Source: Blastococcus_B deserti
GTDB taxonomy: Bacteria; Actinomycetota; Actinomycetes; Mycobacteriales; Geodermatophilaceae
NCBI RefSeq assembly: GCF_042682525.1
Contig: NZ_JBHUHP010000001.1
Span: forward strand, 186,001 to 250,000
Reading direction: 5' to 3'
Length of the DNA stretch: 64,000 nucleotides
Below, piece after piece: positions 9,421-20,209 of this stretch. The stretch's first letter is position 1. Every line of letters begins with the position of its first letter. A program made the position numbers and the translations under genes. Under the pieces are notes generated by a model. The model was not told where the DNA came from and did no database searches. It saw nothing but the letters and a program-made list of their open reading frames with translations.

Positions 9421-10992
9421 GTGAGTGACTTCCCGTTCCTGCTGCTCATGATCGCGGTGCCCGCGATCGGTGCGGCCGCCGTCGCGGCGCTGCCCCGGAA
9501 CCGGGAGGCGCTGGCCAAGCAGGTGTCCCTCGGCGTCAGTCTGGTGGTGCTGCTGCTCGCGGTCCTCGCCACCGTCGCGTTCGACGTCGGCGGCGACCGC
9601 TTCCAGCTGACCAGCTCGTGGACCTGGATCGCCGACTTCGGGGTGTCCTTCGCCCTCGGCGTCGACGGCATCGCCCTGGTCATGCTGCTGCTCATCGGCG
9701 TCCTCGTGCCGGTGGTGATCGGTGCCTCGTGGCGTGACGAGGCGGGCGACCGGCGTCCCCTGACGACGTACTTCGCCTGGCTGCTCCTGCTGGAGGCGAT
9801 GATGGTCGGCGTCTTCGCCGCCACCGACGTCTTCCTCTTCTACGTGTTCTTCGAGGCGATGCTCGTCCCGATGTACTTCATCATCGGGAGCTTCGGCGGG
9901 CCGCGACGCCAGTACGCCGCGGTGAAGTTCTTCCTCTACAGCCTGGTCGGCGGGCTGGTCATGCTCGCCTCCGTCATCGGGCTGTACGTGGTGAGCAACA
10001 GCCAGCTGGGGGAGGGCACCTTCGCCTTCGACGCCCTCCGGCAACTGGAGATCGACCCCGGCGTCCAGAAGCTGCTGTTCCTCGGGTTCTTCGTCGCGTT
10101 CGCGATCAAGGCACCGCTGGTGCCCTTCCACACCTGGCTGCCCGACTCCGGTTCCGAGGCGCCCATCGGCGGGGCGGTCCTGCTGGTCGGCGTCCTGGAC
10201 AAGGTCGGCACGTTCGGCTTCCTGCGCTACTGCCTGCCGCTGTTCCCCGACGCCTCGCGGTACTTCGCCCCCTTCGTGCTGGTCCTCGCCGTGATCGGCG
10301 TCCTCTACGCCGCGCTGCTGGCGATGGGGCAGAGCGACATGAAGCGGTTGGTCGCCTACACCTCGATCTCGCACTTCGGCTTCATCGCGCTGGGCATCTT
10401 CGCGTTCACCACGGAGGCCGCGACCGGCGCCGTCCTCTACATGGTCAACCACGGCATCGCGACCGGGCTGCTGTTCCTGGTGGTGGGGATGCTCATCGCT
10501 CGCGGCGGCTCGCGGCAGATCGGCGACTACGGCGGGGTGGCGCGGAAGGCGCCCCTGCTGGCCGGCGCGTTCCTCGTCGCGGGCCTGGCCTCCCTCGCGC
10601 TGCCCGGGACCAACAGCTTCGTCAGCGAGTTCCTCGTCCTGATCGGCTCGTTCCCGGAGCGGCCGGTCTTCACCATCGTGGCGACGGTCGGGATCATCCT
10701 GGCCGCGCTCTACATCCTGCTGATGTACCAGCGCACGATGCACGGCCCCGATCGTGGCGTGCTGATGGCCGAGGAGGACGCCGAACCGGCGGCTGGCGGC
10801 GGTGGGGCCACCGCGACGCTCACCGCCCCGCGCCGGTCGCTGCGCGTGGCGGACCTCGACCGGCGCGAGCTGGCGGTCGTCAGCCCCCTCGTGGCGTTGA
10901 TCATCGTGCTCGGCGTCTATCCCCAGCCGCTGCTCGACGTCATCGGGCCGGCCGTGAGCGCCACCATGAGCGACCTCGGAGGGACCGACTGA
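9421..10992 (+). CDS. nuoM: NADH-quinone oxidoreductase subunit M
   Basis: This second antiporter-like pumping subunit has 523 aa and about 14 hydrophobic helices. The conserved segments FEAMLVPMYFIIG and the lysine-bearing AIKAPLVPFHTWLPDSGSEAP are present. It starts with GTG at 9421, preceded by AGAGGTG. A cytoplasmic loop near residues 450-480 is Ala/Gly-rich. The stop shares one base with the nuoN ATG, so translation is probably coupled. Confidence 0.97.
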   Translation: MSDFPFLLLMIAVPAIGAAAVAALPRNREALAKQVSLGVSLVVLLLAVLATVAFDVGGDRFQLTSSWTWIADFGVSFALGVDGIALVMLLLIGVLVPVVIGASWRDEAGDRRPLTTYFAWLLLLEAMMVGVFAATDVFLFYVFFEAMLVPMYFIIGSFGGPRRQYAAVKFFLYSLVGGLVMLASVIGLYVVSNSQLGEGTFAFDALRQLEIDPGVQKLLFLGFFVAFAIKAPLVPFHTWLPDSGSEAPIGGAVLLVGVLDKVGTFGFLRYCLPLFPDASRYFAPFVLVLAVIGVLYAALLAMGQSDMKRLVAYTSISHFGFIALGIFAFTTEAATGAVLYMVNHGIATGLLFLVVGMLIARGGSRQIGDYGGVARKAPLLAGAFLVAGLASLALPGTNSFVSEFLVLIGSFPERPVFTIVATVGIILAALYILLMYQRTMHGPDRGVLMAEEDAEPAAGGGGATATLTAPRRSLRVADLDRRELAVVSPLVALIIVLGVYPQPLLDVIGPAVSATMSDLGGTD

Positions 10993-12545
10993 TGATCGAG
11001 GCCCCGGAGCTCTCCTTCGCCGCCCTGGCGCCGCTGCTGTTCGTGTTCGGTGCGGCCTGCGTCGGCGTCCTCGTCGAGGCCTTCTGGCCCCGCGACACCC
11101 GCCACCCGGTGCAGGTCGCCGTCGCTCTCGTGGGCACGGTGGGTGGCCTGGTGTGCACCCTGCTCCTGGCCGGCCGCCGCGAGGTGACCGCCGGCGGTGC
11201 GCTCGCCGTCGACGGCGCGGGCCTGTTCCTCCAGGCGACCGTCGCCGGATTGGGAGCTCTGGCGATCCTGCTCTTCGCCGAGCGGGCGCTGGACCCGGCG
11301 CGGTCGGCGTTCGTGACCTCTGCCGCGGTGCCCGCCGGCAGCGTCCGCGACCGCGACCTGCTCACCTCGAGCCGGGTGCAGACCGAGGTCTACCCGCTGG
11401 CGACCTTCGCCATCGGCGGCATGATGCTGTTCACCGCGGCCAACGATCTGCTGATCATGTTCGTGGCGCTGGAGGTGCTCAGCCTCCCGCTCTACCTGCT
11501 CAGCGGGATGGCCCGCCGGCGCCGGCTGCTGTCGCAGGAGGCGGCGGTCAAGTACTTCCTGCTGGGCGCCTTCGCCTCGGCCTTCTTCCTCTACGGGCTG
11601 GCGCTCGTCTACGGCGCCACCGGCAGCGTCCGGCTCGCCGCCATCCGGTCGGCCTCCCTCGCCGAGGGCACCGACGTCCTGCTGGTCCTCGGCCTGGCCC
11701 TGCTCGTCGTCGGCCTGCTGTTCAAGGCCAGCGTCGCCCCGTTCCACACCTGGACGCCGGACGTCTACCAGGGCGCCCCGACGCCGGTGACCGCCTTCAT
11801 GGCGGCCTGCACGAAGGTCGCCGCGTTCGGGGCCATCCTGCGGCTGCTCTACGTCGCGTTCGGCACCGCCGAGTGGACGTGGCGCCCACTGGTCTACGGG
11901 GTGGCGATCGTGTCGATGGTCGTCGGCGCCGTGCTGGGCCTGACCCAGACCGACCTCAAGCGGATGCTCGCCTACTCCTCGATCGCCCACGCCGGCTTCC
12001 TGCTGACCGGCGTGATCGGCCTCGGCGCCGGCGGGGACGGCTCGGGCCTCGCGGCCACGATGTTCTACCTGCTGACCTACGGGCTGACCACGCTCGGCGC
12101 CTTCGCCGTCCTCACCCTCGTCCGGGACGGCGACGGCGAGGCCGCCCACCTCTCCCAGTGGGCGGGGCTGGCCTCCCGGTCGCCGCTGACCGCGGCGATC
12201 ATGGCGCTCTTCCTGCTCGCCCTGGCCGGCATCCCGCTCACCGCCGGTTTCACCGGGAAGTTCGCCGTGTTCCGGGCGGCGATCGCCGAGGGCGCCTGGC
12301 CGCTGGCCCTGGTGGCCCTGCTGGCCAGCGCGGTGGCGGCGTTCTTCTACCTGCGGGTCATCGTGCTGATGTACTTCTCGCCGCCGGCGGGCGGCCCCGG
12401 CGGTGGGCAGGGTCCCACCGTGGGGGTCCCGGGGCTGCCCACCACGATCGTCCTGGCGGTCACCGCCACGGCGACCCTGGCGCTGGGCATCGTGCCCGGG
12501 GCGGTGCTCGACCTCGCGGACCGGGCGGCTATCTTCGTCGGTTGA
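10992..12545 (+). CDS. nuoN: NADH-quinone oxidoreductase subunit N
   Basis: This third antiporter-like subunit is the last nuo gene (517 aa). The lysine-bearing loop ASVAPFHTWTPDVYQGAPTP and the helix motif KRMLAYSSIAHAGFLLTG identify it. Relative to E. coli NuoN it has a charged insertion around residues 105-130 (AVPAGSVRDRDLLTSSRVQT), common in actinobacteria. The ATG overlaps the nuoM stop, and its own stop shares a base with the following prenyl synthase start. That gene may therefore be on the nuo transcript. Confidence 0.96.
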   Translation: MIEAPELSFAALAPLLFVFGAACVGVLVEAFWPRDTRHPVQVAVALVGTVGGLVCTLLLAGRREVTAGGALAVDGAGLFLQATVAGLGALAILLFAERALDPARSAFVTSAAVPAGSVRDRDLLTSSRVQTEVYPLATFAIGGMMLFTAANDLLIMFVALEVLSLPLYLLSGMARRRRLLSQEAAVKYFLLGAFASAFFLYGLALVYGATGSVRLAAIRSASLAEGTDVLLVLGLALLVVGLLFKASVAPFHTWTPDVYQGAPTPVTAFMAACTKVAAFGAILRLLYVAFGTAEWTWRPLVYGVAIVSMVVGAVLGLTQTDLKRMLAYSSIAHAGFLLTGVIGLGAGGDGSGLAATMFYLLTYGLTTLGAFAVLTLVRDGDGEAAHLSQWAGLASRSPLTAAIMALFLLALAGIPLTAGFTGKFAVFRAAIAEGAWPLALVALLASAVAAFFYLRVIVLMYFSPPAGGPGGGQGPTVGVPGLPTTIVLAVTATATLALGIVPGAVLDLADRAAIFVG

Positions 12546-13600
12546 TGACCGGAGCCCGTGCCTCAGTCGAGGGCACCACCACCGTGGCCTCGCGCCGGAT
12601 CTCCACCCCGGCGTCGACCATCGGCCCCTGGCTCCCCGACGGGTCCCTCGGCACGGAGCTCGCCGAGGGCCTCGCCCGCGTGGAGACGGCACTGACCGAG
12701 GCGGTGGGCAGCGAGCACGCCTTCATCCGGGAGGCCGCCGGGCACCTGATGTCCGCCGGCGGCAAGCGGTTCCGGCCCATGCTGGCCCTCCTGGCCGCCC
12801 AGCTCGGCGATCCGCACGCCGTCGGGGTGACCGAGTCGGCGGTGGTGTGCGAGCTGACCCACCTGGCGACGCTGTACCACGACGACGTCATGGACGAGGC
12901 CGTCGTCCGTCGCGGGGCGCCCAGCGCCAACAGCCGGTGGTCCAACAGCATCGCCATCCTGACCGGTGACCTGCTCTTCGCCCGCGCGTCCGACCTGCTG
13001 GCCGACCTCGGTCCCGAGGCAGTGCGCATCCAGGCGCGGACGTTCGAGCGGCTGGTCACCGGCCAGATCCGGGAGACCGTCGGCGCCGAGCCGGGTGCGG
13101 ACCCGGTGGCCCACTACCTCGGCGTGCTGGCCGACAAGACCGGATCGCTGGTGGCCACCTCCGCCCGCTTCGGCGCCTCCTTCGCCGGCGTTGACCAGGC
13201 GCTGGTGGCGGCCCTCACGGCCTTCGGCGAGGAGGTCGGCGTCGCCTTCCAGATCTCCGACGACCTGCTCGACATCGTCAGCCAGGACGGGGCGTCCGGG
13301 AAGTCCCCGGGGACCGACCTGCGCGAGGGCATCGCCACCCTCCCGGTGCTGTTCGCCCTCGCCGACGACGACCCGGCCGACGCCCGGCTCCGGCAGCTGG
13401 TCGCCGCGCCGGTCACCGACGACGACGAGCACGCCGAGGCGCTGGCGCTGCTGCGCTCGTCGGTCTCGCTGCAGCGCGCCACCGACGTGCTCGCGCAGTA
13501 CGCCGACCGGGCGCGCGCCCGCCTCGGGGCCGTTCCCCCCGGCGAGGTCCGGGACGCGCTGGCGGCGCTGTGCGATTTCGTGGTCACCCGCACCTCCTGA
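12545..13600 (+). CDS. Polyprenyl diphosphate synthase (GrcC/HepT type)
   Basis: The 351-aa all-helical trans-prenyltransferase extends allylic diphosphates with isopentenyl diphosphate. The first aspartate-rich motif is DDVMD at 113-117 and the second DDLLD at 239-243. The GGKRFRPML substrate motif is at 72-80. The position right after nuoN, with one shared base, suggests that it makes the long side chain of menaquinone, the electron acceptor of the nuo complex. Mycobacterium has grcC1 beside htpX, and htpX also follows here (18.2 kb). The exact chain length cannot be read from sequence. The first ~30 residues are a nonconserved leader. Confidence 0.92.
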   Translation: MTGARASVEGTTTVASRRISTPASTIGPWLPDGSLGTELAEGLARVETALTEAVGSEHAFIREAAGHLMSAGGKRFRPMLALLAAQLGDPHAVGVTESAVVCELTHLATLYHDDVMDEAVVRRGAPSANSRWSNSIAILTGDLLFARASDLLADLGPEAVRIQARTFERLVTGQIRETVGAEPGADPVAHYLGVLADKTGSLVATSARFGASFAGVDQALVAALTAFGEEVGVAFQISDDLLDIVSQDGASGKSPGTDLREGIATLPVLFALADDDPADARLRQLVAAPVTDDDEHAEALALLRSSVSLQRATDVLAQYADRARARLGAVPPGEVRDALAALCDFVVTRTS

Positions 13601-13638
13601 GCGCATGCTGGGTCGATGCGGACCGTCGCCGGCCTGTA

Positions 13639-13728
13639 GAAGGACCCCATGCCCCCCGCCACCCGCAGGCATGGCCTTGCCCGGAGGCTCGCCCCGAGCC
13701 TGCGAGGGATGAGAGGGGCAAGGTCCTT
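13639..13728. repeat. Dispersed AAGGACCCC hairpin element, copy 1
   Basis: The arms AAGGACC (13640-13646) and GGTCCTT (13722-13728) enclose inner GC-rich arms. It begins 38 bases after the stop of the prenyl synthase. It belongs to a family of similar elements at 26957, 29890, 33748, 35091, 37634 and 49672. This copy contains the start codon of the next gene. Confidence 0.7.
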
Positions 13729-14854
13729 CCGCTGCACGGCGGCCCCGCTCCTGCTGGTGGGCGGGTGCACCGACGCGGCGGTCAGCGAGCCGCCCGCGGC
13801 CCCGGGGCCGCCGCCCGCGGCGTCGTCGACGAGCACCGCCGTCGCGCCCGCCCTCGACGTCACCGTCGTCGTCGACGGGCTCGACCACCCGTGGGACGTC
13901 GTCCAGGCGCCGGACGGGACCTTGCTGGTGGACCAGCGGGCCGGCGGGTTCACCGCGGTGCTCCCCGACGGCGTGCGGGACGTGGCCGCCGACCTCCGCG
14001 ACCTGTTCGCCCGGGGGGAGACCGGGCTCATGGGGCTGGCGCTGGACCCGGGCTTCGCCGGCAACCGTCGCTTCTACAGCTGCCAGGGCAGCCGGGACGG
14101 CCAGATCGTCGTGGTGGGCTGGACCGTCGCGGCCGACTGGAGCGCGGCCACCCGCGTCGTCGACCCGCTCGTCGGGGGGATCCCGCTCAACGAGCGGTCC
14201 GGGCGGCACGGGGGCTGCCGGCTGGCGTTCGTCCCCGACGGCACCCTGCTGGTGGGCACCGGTGACGCCGCCGACGGCAGCGTTCCGCAGGATCCACGGT
14301 CCCTGGGCGGCAAGGTGCTCCGCGTCGACCCGGCCACCGGTGAGCGGGAGGTCTGGACCCTGGGCCACCGCAACGTGCAGGGCCTCGCGGTCCGGCCGGG
14401 CACCGGCAAGGTGTTCGCCGTCGAGCACGGTCCCGACCGCGACGACGAGGTGAACCTGCTGCGTCCCGGGGGCAACTACGGCTGGGACCCGGCCGGGGAC
14501 GGCGGTTACGACTCGAGCGTGCCGATGACCGATCCGGCGATCCCCGGAGCGGTCGCCGCGGTGTGGTCCTCGGGCTCGCCCACGCTGGCCACCAGCGGGG
14601 CGGCCTTCCTCGACGGCGACCGCTGGGGTGGCTACGACGGGCTGCTGCTCGTGGCGCTGCTCAAGGCGGAGGGCGTCCTCGCGCTGCGGCTCGACGACGA
14701 CGGCGCCGTCCAGGAGCAGTTCCGGCTGCCCGAGCTCGACCGGGTGCACGGGCGGATCCGCAGTCTCCACCAGGGCACCGACGGCGCGCTGTACGTGACC
14801 ACCGACAACGGTGGCGGCGCCGACCGTCTGCTGCGCGTGACGCCGCGCTCCTGA
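13709..14854 (+). CDS. PQQ-dependent sugar dehydrogenase-like lipoprotein
   Basis: The product is a six-bladed beta-propeller of the soluble glucose/sorbosone dehydrogenase family. Visible motifs are HPWDVVQAPDG, ETGLMGLALDPGF, GRHGGCRLAF, LGHRNVQGLA, EHGPDRDDEVNLL and GGNYGWD, which match the PQQ and metal positions of the family. From the ATG at 13709 (381 aa) the N-terminus is a short lipoprotein signal ending LLLVGGC, so the protein is probably anchored outside the membrane. A longer frame starts at ATG 13649, but both starts lie inside the AAGGACCCC repeat and neither has a well-spaced Shine-Dalgarno site. The substrate is unknown. Confidence 0.82.
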   Translation: MRGARSFRCTAAPLLLVGGCTDAAVSEPPAAPGPPPAASSTSTAVAPALDVTVVVDGLDHPWDVVQAPDGTLLVDQRAGGFTAVLPDGVRDVAADLRDLFARGETGLMGLALDPGFAGNRRFYSCQGSRDGQIVVVGWTVAADWSAATRVVDPLVGGIPLNERSGRHGGCRLAFVPDGTLLVGTGDAADGSVPQDPRSLGGKVLRVDPATGEREVWTLGHRNVQGLAVRPGTGKVFAVEHGPDRDDEVNLLRPGGNYGWDPAGDGGYDSSVPMTDPAIPGAVAAVWSSGSPTLATSGAAFLDGDRWGGYDGLLLVALLKAEGVLALRLDDDGAVQEQFRLPELDRVHGRIRSLHQGTDGALYVTTDNGGGADRLLRVTPRS

Positions 14855-14887
14855 CGGCTTCCCCGTCTCCGGCGACGCAGGACCCGG

Positions 14888-14932
14888 GCGCGGGTGCCGG
14901 GGCCCGGGATCCCTGGGGGCGGGCACCCGCGC
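14888..14932. terminator. Hairpin between converging genes
   Basis: An 11-bp perfect stem (GCGCGGGTGCC 14888-14898 with 14922-14932) lies between the sugar dehydrogenase and korB, which point at each other. It may end transcription on both strands, though no U tract follows. A second perfect palindrome, TCCTCCGCGCGCGGAGGA, occupies 14961-14978 directly before the N run. Confidence 0.6.
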
Positions 14933-14978
14933 TGGACCGGCACCGGACGGCACAGGGCCGTCCTCCGCGCGCGGAGGA

Positions 14979-14991
14979 NNNNNNNNNNNNN
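14979..14991. other. Run of 13 N (assembly gap)
   Basis: The unknown bases directly abut an 18-base perfect GC palindrome (14961-14978). The true length of the gap is not known. The korB stop codon lies just past it at 14999, so no identified coding sequence is interrupted. Confidence 0.97.
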
Positions 14992-14998
14992 GCGGCCG

Positions 14999-16086
<1,088 letters not shown>

Positions 16087-16090
<4 letters not shown>

Positions 16091-18045
16091 TCCGCCCCTC
16101 CGGTGGGATCGGCGGCGAGCTCGGCGCCGCTCGTGGAGTCGATGACGTCCTGGATCACCGCGGCGAGCTCGGCGGCCCGGAAGGGCAGCCCGCGCACCTG
16201 CGTGTGGCTCTGGACGTCGACGAGGTACTTGGCGCGCAGCAGCAGCGCCAGCTGGCCGAGGTTCATCTCGGGGCAGACGACGCGGTCGTAGCGGCGCAGG
16301 ATGTCGCCGAGGTCGGCGGGCATCGGGTTGATGTGGCGCAGGTGGATCTGGGCCACCGACCGGCCGGACCGGCGGATCCGCCGGCACGCCGCACCGATCG
16401 GTCCGTAGGTGGAGCCCCAGCCGATGACGGCGACCCGGGCGTTGCCGTCCGGGTCGTCGACCTCGGTGGGCGGCAGGTCGGCGGCGATGCCGTCGACCTT
16501 GGCCTGGCGGGTGCGGGTCATGAAGTCGTGGTTGGCCGGGTCGTAGGAGATGTTCCCCGTCCGGTCCGCCTTCTCCAGCCCGCCGATGCGGTGCTGCATG
16601 CCCGCCGTGCCGGGGATCGCCCACGGACGGGCGAGCGTCTTCGGATCGCGCAGGTAGGGGAGGAACTCGCCGTCCTCACCGTTCGGCGCCGTCGCGAAGT
16701 TCACCGCACCGCTGAGGTCGGGCAGCTCGTCGACGGCCGGGATGGCCCACGGCTCGGCGCCGTTGGCCAGGTAACCGTCGGACAGCAGGATGACCGGCGT
16801 CCGGTACGTCAGCGCCATCCGGCACGCCTCGAGCGCGGCATCGAAGCAATCGGCGGGCGACCGGGGCGCGATCACGGGGATCGGGGCCTCGCCGTTGCGG
16901 CCGAACATCGCCTGCAGCAGGTCCGACTGCTCGGTCTTGGTGGGCAGGCCGGTCGACGGGCCGCCGCGCTGGACGTCGACGATCACCAGCGGCAGCTCGG
17001 TCATCACCGCCAGGCCCATCGCCTCCGACTTCAGCGAGACCCCGGGCCCGGACGTCGTCGTCACCCCGAGGGCGCCACCGAAGGAGGCGCCGATCGCCGA
17101 GGCGATGCCGGCGATCTCGTCCTCGGCCTGGAAGGTCCGCACCTCGAACGACTTGTGCTTGGACAGCTCGTGGAGGATGTCCGACGCCGGGGTGATCGGG
17201 TAGGCGCCGAGGAACAGGGGCAGTTTCGAGCGCTGGCCGGCGGCCACGAGCCCCAGCGCGAGGGCCTGGTTGCCGGAGATGTTCCGGTACCGGCCCGGCG
17301 CCATCGGGGCCGGCTTGACCTCGTACGAGACCGCGAAGGCCTCCGTCGTGTCGCCGTAGTTGTAGCCGGCGCGGAAGGCGGCGATGTTGGCCGCGGCGAT
17401 CTCGGGCTTGCGGCGGAAGGTGCGCTCGAGGAACCGGATCGTGCCCTCGGTGGGCCGGTGGTACATCCACGAGAGCAGACCGAGCGTGAACATGTTCTTG
17501 CTCCGCTCGGCCTCCTTCTTGCCCAGGCCCGAGTCCGCCAGCGCGTCGAGGGTCATGGAGGTGAGCGGCACGCTGACCAGCTGCCAGCCCTCGAGGGAGC
17601 CGTCCTCGAGCGGGTTGGTCGCGTAGCCCACCTTCGCCAGGTTGCGCGGGGTGAATTCGTCGGAGTCGACGATCAGCAGCCCGCCGCCGGGCAGGTCGGC
17701 CAGGTTGGCCTTCAGGGCGGCCGGGTTCATCGCCACGAGGACGTCGGGTGCGTCGCCCGGGGTCATGATGTCGTGGTCGGCGAAGTGCAGCTGGAAGGAG
17801 CTGACGCCGGGCAGGGTCCCCGTCGGCGCGCGGATCTCGGCCGGGAAGTTCGGCAGCGTCGACAGGTCGTTGCCGAAGCTGGCCGTCTCACTGGTGAACC
17901 GGTTGCCGGTCAGCTGCATGCCGTCACCGGAGTCGCCGGCCAGCCGGATGACGACGCGGTCCAGCTCGACGACGCTCTTCACGAGCCCGCCGGGCGCCGA
18001 GCTTGCGACCGGCGCGCCGTCGGTGGTCGGGGTGCTGACAGTCAT
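16087..18045 (-). CDS. korA: 2-oxoglutarate:ferredoxin oxidoreductase, alpha subunit (gamma-alpha fusion)
   Basis: The 652-aa subunit fuses the gamma domain (VIRLAGDSGDGMQLTGNRF near the N-terminus) to the alpha pyrimidine-binding domain (GAYPITPASDILHEL, EDEIAGIASAIGASFGG, TTTSGPGVSLKSEAMG). It works with KorB in an oxygen-tolerant variant of the citric acid cycle step known from mycobacteria. The start at 18045 is preferred because GGAGG lies 10 bases before it. An upstream in-frame start at 18111 would add 22 residues without similarity. The gene is transcribed away from htpX, leaving a 172-base divergent promoter region. Confidence 0.93.
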
Positions 18046-18217
18046 CAGTGGTGTACCTCCACCGGCCGAGGTTACGTGCGTGTGCCCGCGGCCGGGTGTG
18101 GATCCGGACACGACGAACTCTCCTCCTCCAACCCGCCCTCACCGGTTCTCATTCCGACGAGGGACAGGTCGCGGGCCCGTGGGGAACGGCGGTTCCCGGA
18201 GTGGCGTTGGACGGGAC
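18046..18217. promoter_or_regulatory. Divergent korA / htpX intergenic region
   Basis: Both neighbouring genes start here and point outward, so promoters in both directions must lie in these 172 bases. The korA Shine-Dalgarno site (GGAGG on the minus strand) is visible at 18056-18060. I could not identify convincing -35/-10 pairs. Confidence 0.55.
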
Positions 18218-19093
18218 GTGCAGCGCTGGAACAACGGACTCAAGACCGCCCTCCTCCTGGGCCTCATGGGCGGGCTCATCCTGGCTGCCGGTGCGCTCGT
18301 CGGCGGGCGATCGGGGTTGCTGGTCGCCCTCGTCGTCGCGCTCGGCGTCAACGGGTACGCGTACGTCAACTCCGACAAGCTGGCGCTGCGGGCGATGCGG
18401 GCGTTCCCCGTCACCGAGACGCAGGCGCCCCAGCTCTACGCGATGGTCCGCGAGCTGGCCACCGAGGCCCGCCAGCCGATGCCGCGGCTCTACGTCAGCC
18501 CCACGAACCAGCCGAACGCGTTCGCCACCGGCCGCAACCCCCGCAACGCGGCGGTCTGCGTGACCCAGGGCATCCTGGAACTCCTCGACCGGCGGGAGCT
18601 GCGCGGGGTGCTCGCCCACGAGCTCTCCCACGTCTACAACCGCGACATCCTGATCAGCTCGGTCGCCGGTGCGATGGCCGCCGTGATCACCTACCTGGCG
18701 CACATGGCGATGTTCGCGTCGCTCTTCGGCGGACGGTCGGACGAGCGCGACGGCGGCAACGCGCTGGGCGGCCTGCTGCTGATGCTGCTCGGGCCGATCG
18801 CCGCCGGGCTGGTGCAGATGGCGGTCAGCCGGAGCCGGGAGTTCCAGGCCGACGCCTCGGGGGCCCTCCTGTCCCAGGACCCGCTGGCCCTGGCGTCGGC
18901 CCTGCGCAAGATCGAGCGCGGGACGGCGGCCCTGCCGCTGCCGCAGGACGACCGCCTGGTCACCCAGAGCCACCTGATGATCGCCAACCCGTTCCGCGGG
19001 CAGGGCATGGCGTCGATGTTCGCCTCCCACCCGCCGATGCCCCAGCGCATCGCGCGGCTGGAGCAGCTGGCCCGGGAGCTCGGCCAGCGCTGA
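18218..19093 (+). CDS. htpX: Membrane-bound zinc metalloprotease HtpX
   Basis: The 291-aa M48 protease degrades misfolded membrane proteins at the cytoplasmic face. The zinc motif HELSH (His134, Glu135, His138) and the third ligand Glu208 in SREFQAD are intact. Two N-terminal transmembrane segments (about 10-30 and 33-48) and two after the active site (about 148-170 and 182-203) give the usual topology. The GTG at 18218 was chosen because the protein then begins like other actinobacterial HtpX (RWNNGLKTALLL). The open frame upstream to 17642 is only the shadow of korA. HtpX beside a prenyl synthase is also seen in Mycobacterium. Confidence 0.94.
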   Translation: MQRWNNGLKTALLLGLMGGLILAAGALVGGRSGLLVALVVALGVNGYAYVNSDKLALRAMRAFPVTETQAPQLYAMVRELATEARQPMPRLYVSPTNQPNAFATGRNPRNAAVCVTQGILELLDRRELRGVLAHELSHVYNRDILISSVAGAMAAVITYLAHMAMFASLFGGRSDERDGGNALGGLLLMLLGPIAAGLVQMAVSRSREFQADASGALLSQDPLALASALRKIERGTAALPLPQDDRLVTQSHLMIANPFRGQGMASMFASHPPMPQRIARLEQLARELGQR

Positions 19094-19136
19094 GCGGCCC
19101 CTCCCGCGGCTCCGGGCCGGGGACTACGGTGCTGCC

Positions 19137-20192
19137 ATGTGCGGCGCCGGGGACGCCGGCGGAGCGGTGCGTACGGCCATACCGCGTCCCGCGACGGGGA
19201 CGGCGGTCGATCCGGTCGCGCTGGAGCCGGTGGACGAGGTCGTGCTCACCACGCTCGTCGACAACGTGTTCGACGCGCTCCTCGCCGGCGGCGAGGGAGT
19301 GGTGCGCGCTCCGCTGAACTCCGGCCAGGTCCTCGCCGCGCTGTTCGAGGACGGCCGCACCTCGACCGGTCTCCGTGCGGAGCACGGTTTCTCGGCGCTG
19401 GTCACCGTGCGCCGCGGCACCTCGACCACCACGCTTCTGTTCGACACCGGGATCTCACCCGACGGCATGACCGACAACGCCGACCGTCTCGGCATCGACC
19501 TGGCCGGCGTGCAGGGCGTCGTGCTGAGCCACGGCCACTTCGACCACACAGGTGGCCTGGCCGGTCTCGCCGATCGCACCGGCCCGCGGTCGATGCCGAT
19601 GACGGTCCACCCCCTGGCGTGGACCCGGCGCCGCATCGCCGCACCCGGCGGCGACGTGTTCGAGCTGCCGACGCTGAGCCGGCGCGCGCTCGAGGCCGAG
19701 GGCTTCGAGGTGGTGGAGCGGCGGCAGCCGTCCCTGCTCGTCGACCACTGCGTCCTCGTGACCGGCGAGATCGACCGGACCACCGACTACGAGCGCGGCA
19801 TGCCGCCATCGCACCAGGCCTGGGACGGCACGGAGTGGCGGCACGACCCGCTCATCCTCGACGACCAGGCCCTGGTCGTGCACGTCCGGGGCCGTGGTCT
19901 GCTGGTGCTCACCGGATGCGGGCACGGCGGCGCGGTGAACATCGTGCGGCACGCGATGCGGCTGACCGGCGTGGACCGGCTGCACGCCCTCGTCGGCGGA
20001 CTGCACCTGAGCGGGCCGGCGTTCGATCCCGTCATCCCGCCGACCGTGCGCGCGCTCACCGAACTGCGTCCCGACCTGCTCGTGGCGGGCCACTGCACGG
20101 GATGGCGGGCACAGCACGCGCTGGCCGCGGCGCTACCCGAGGCGTGGGTGCAGGGCAGCTCGGGGACCCGCTACACGCTGGCCGCCGCGTGA
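19137..20192 (+). CDS. MBL-fold metallohydrolase
   Basis: This 351-aa protein has the metallo-beta-lactamase fold with metal motif SHGHFDHTGG (His132, His134, Asp136, His137). Further ligands are plausible at GCGHGGAVN and in the C-terminal LVAGHCTGW. Its overall shape resembles the 7,8-dihydropterin-6-methyl-4-aminobenzene-phosphate synthase-like subgroup of archaea and bacteria. The substrate cannot be predicted. There is no signal peptide, so it is probably cytosolic. The ATG at 19137 follows htpX by 43 bases. The stop faces that of the YajQ gene, 17 bases away. Confidence 0.85.
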   Translation: MCGAGDAGGAVRTAIPRPATGTAVDPVALEPVDEVVLTTLVDNVFDALLAGGEGVVRAPLNSGQVLAALFEDGRTSTGLRAEHGFSALVTVRRGTSTTTLLFDTGISPDGMTDNADRLGIDLAGVQGVVLSHGHFDHTGGLAGLADRTGPRSMPMTVHPLAWTRRRIAAPGGDVFELPTLSRRALEAEGFEVVERRQPSLLVDHCVLVTGEIDRTTDYERGMPPSHQAWDGTEWRHDPLILDDQALVVHVRGRGLLVLTGCGHGGAVNIVRHAMRLTGVDRLHALVGGLHLSGPAFDPVIPPTVRALTELRPDLLVAGHCTGWRAQHALAAALPEAWVQGSSGTRYTLAAA

Positions 20193-20209
20193 GAGGCGCG
20201 GCAGTCAGC

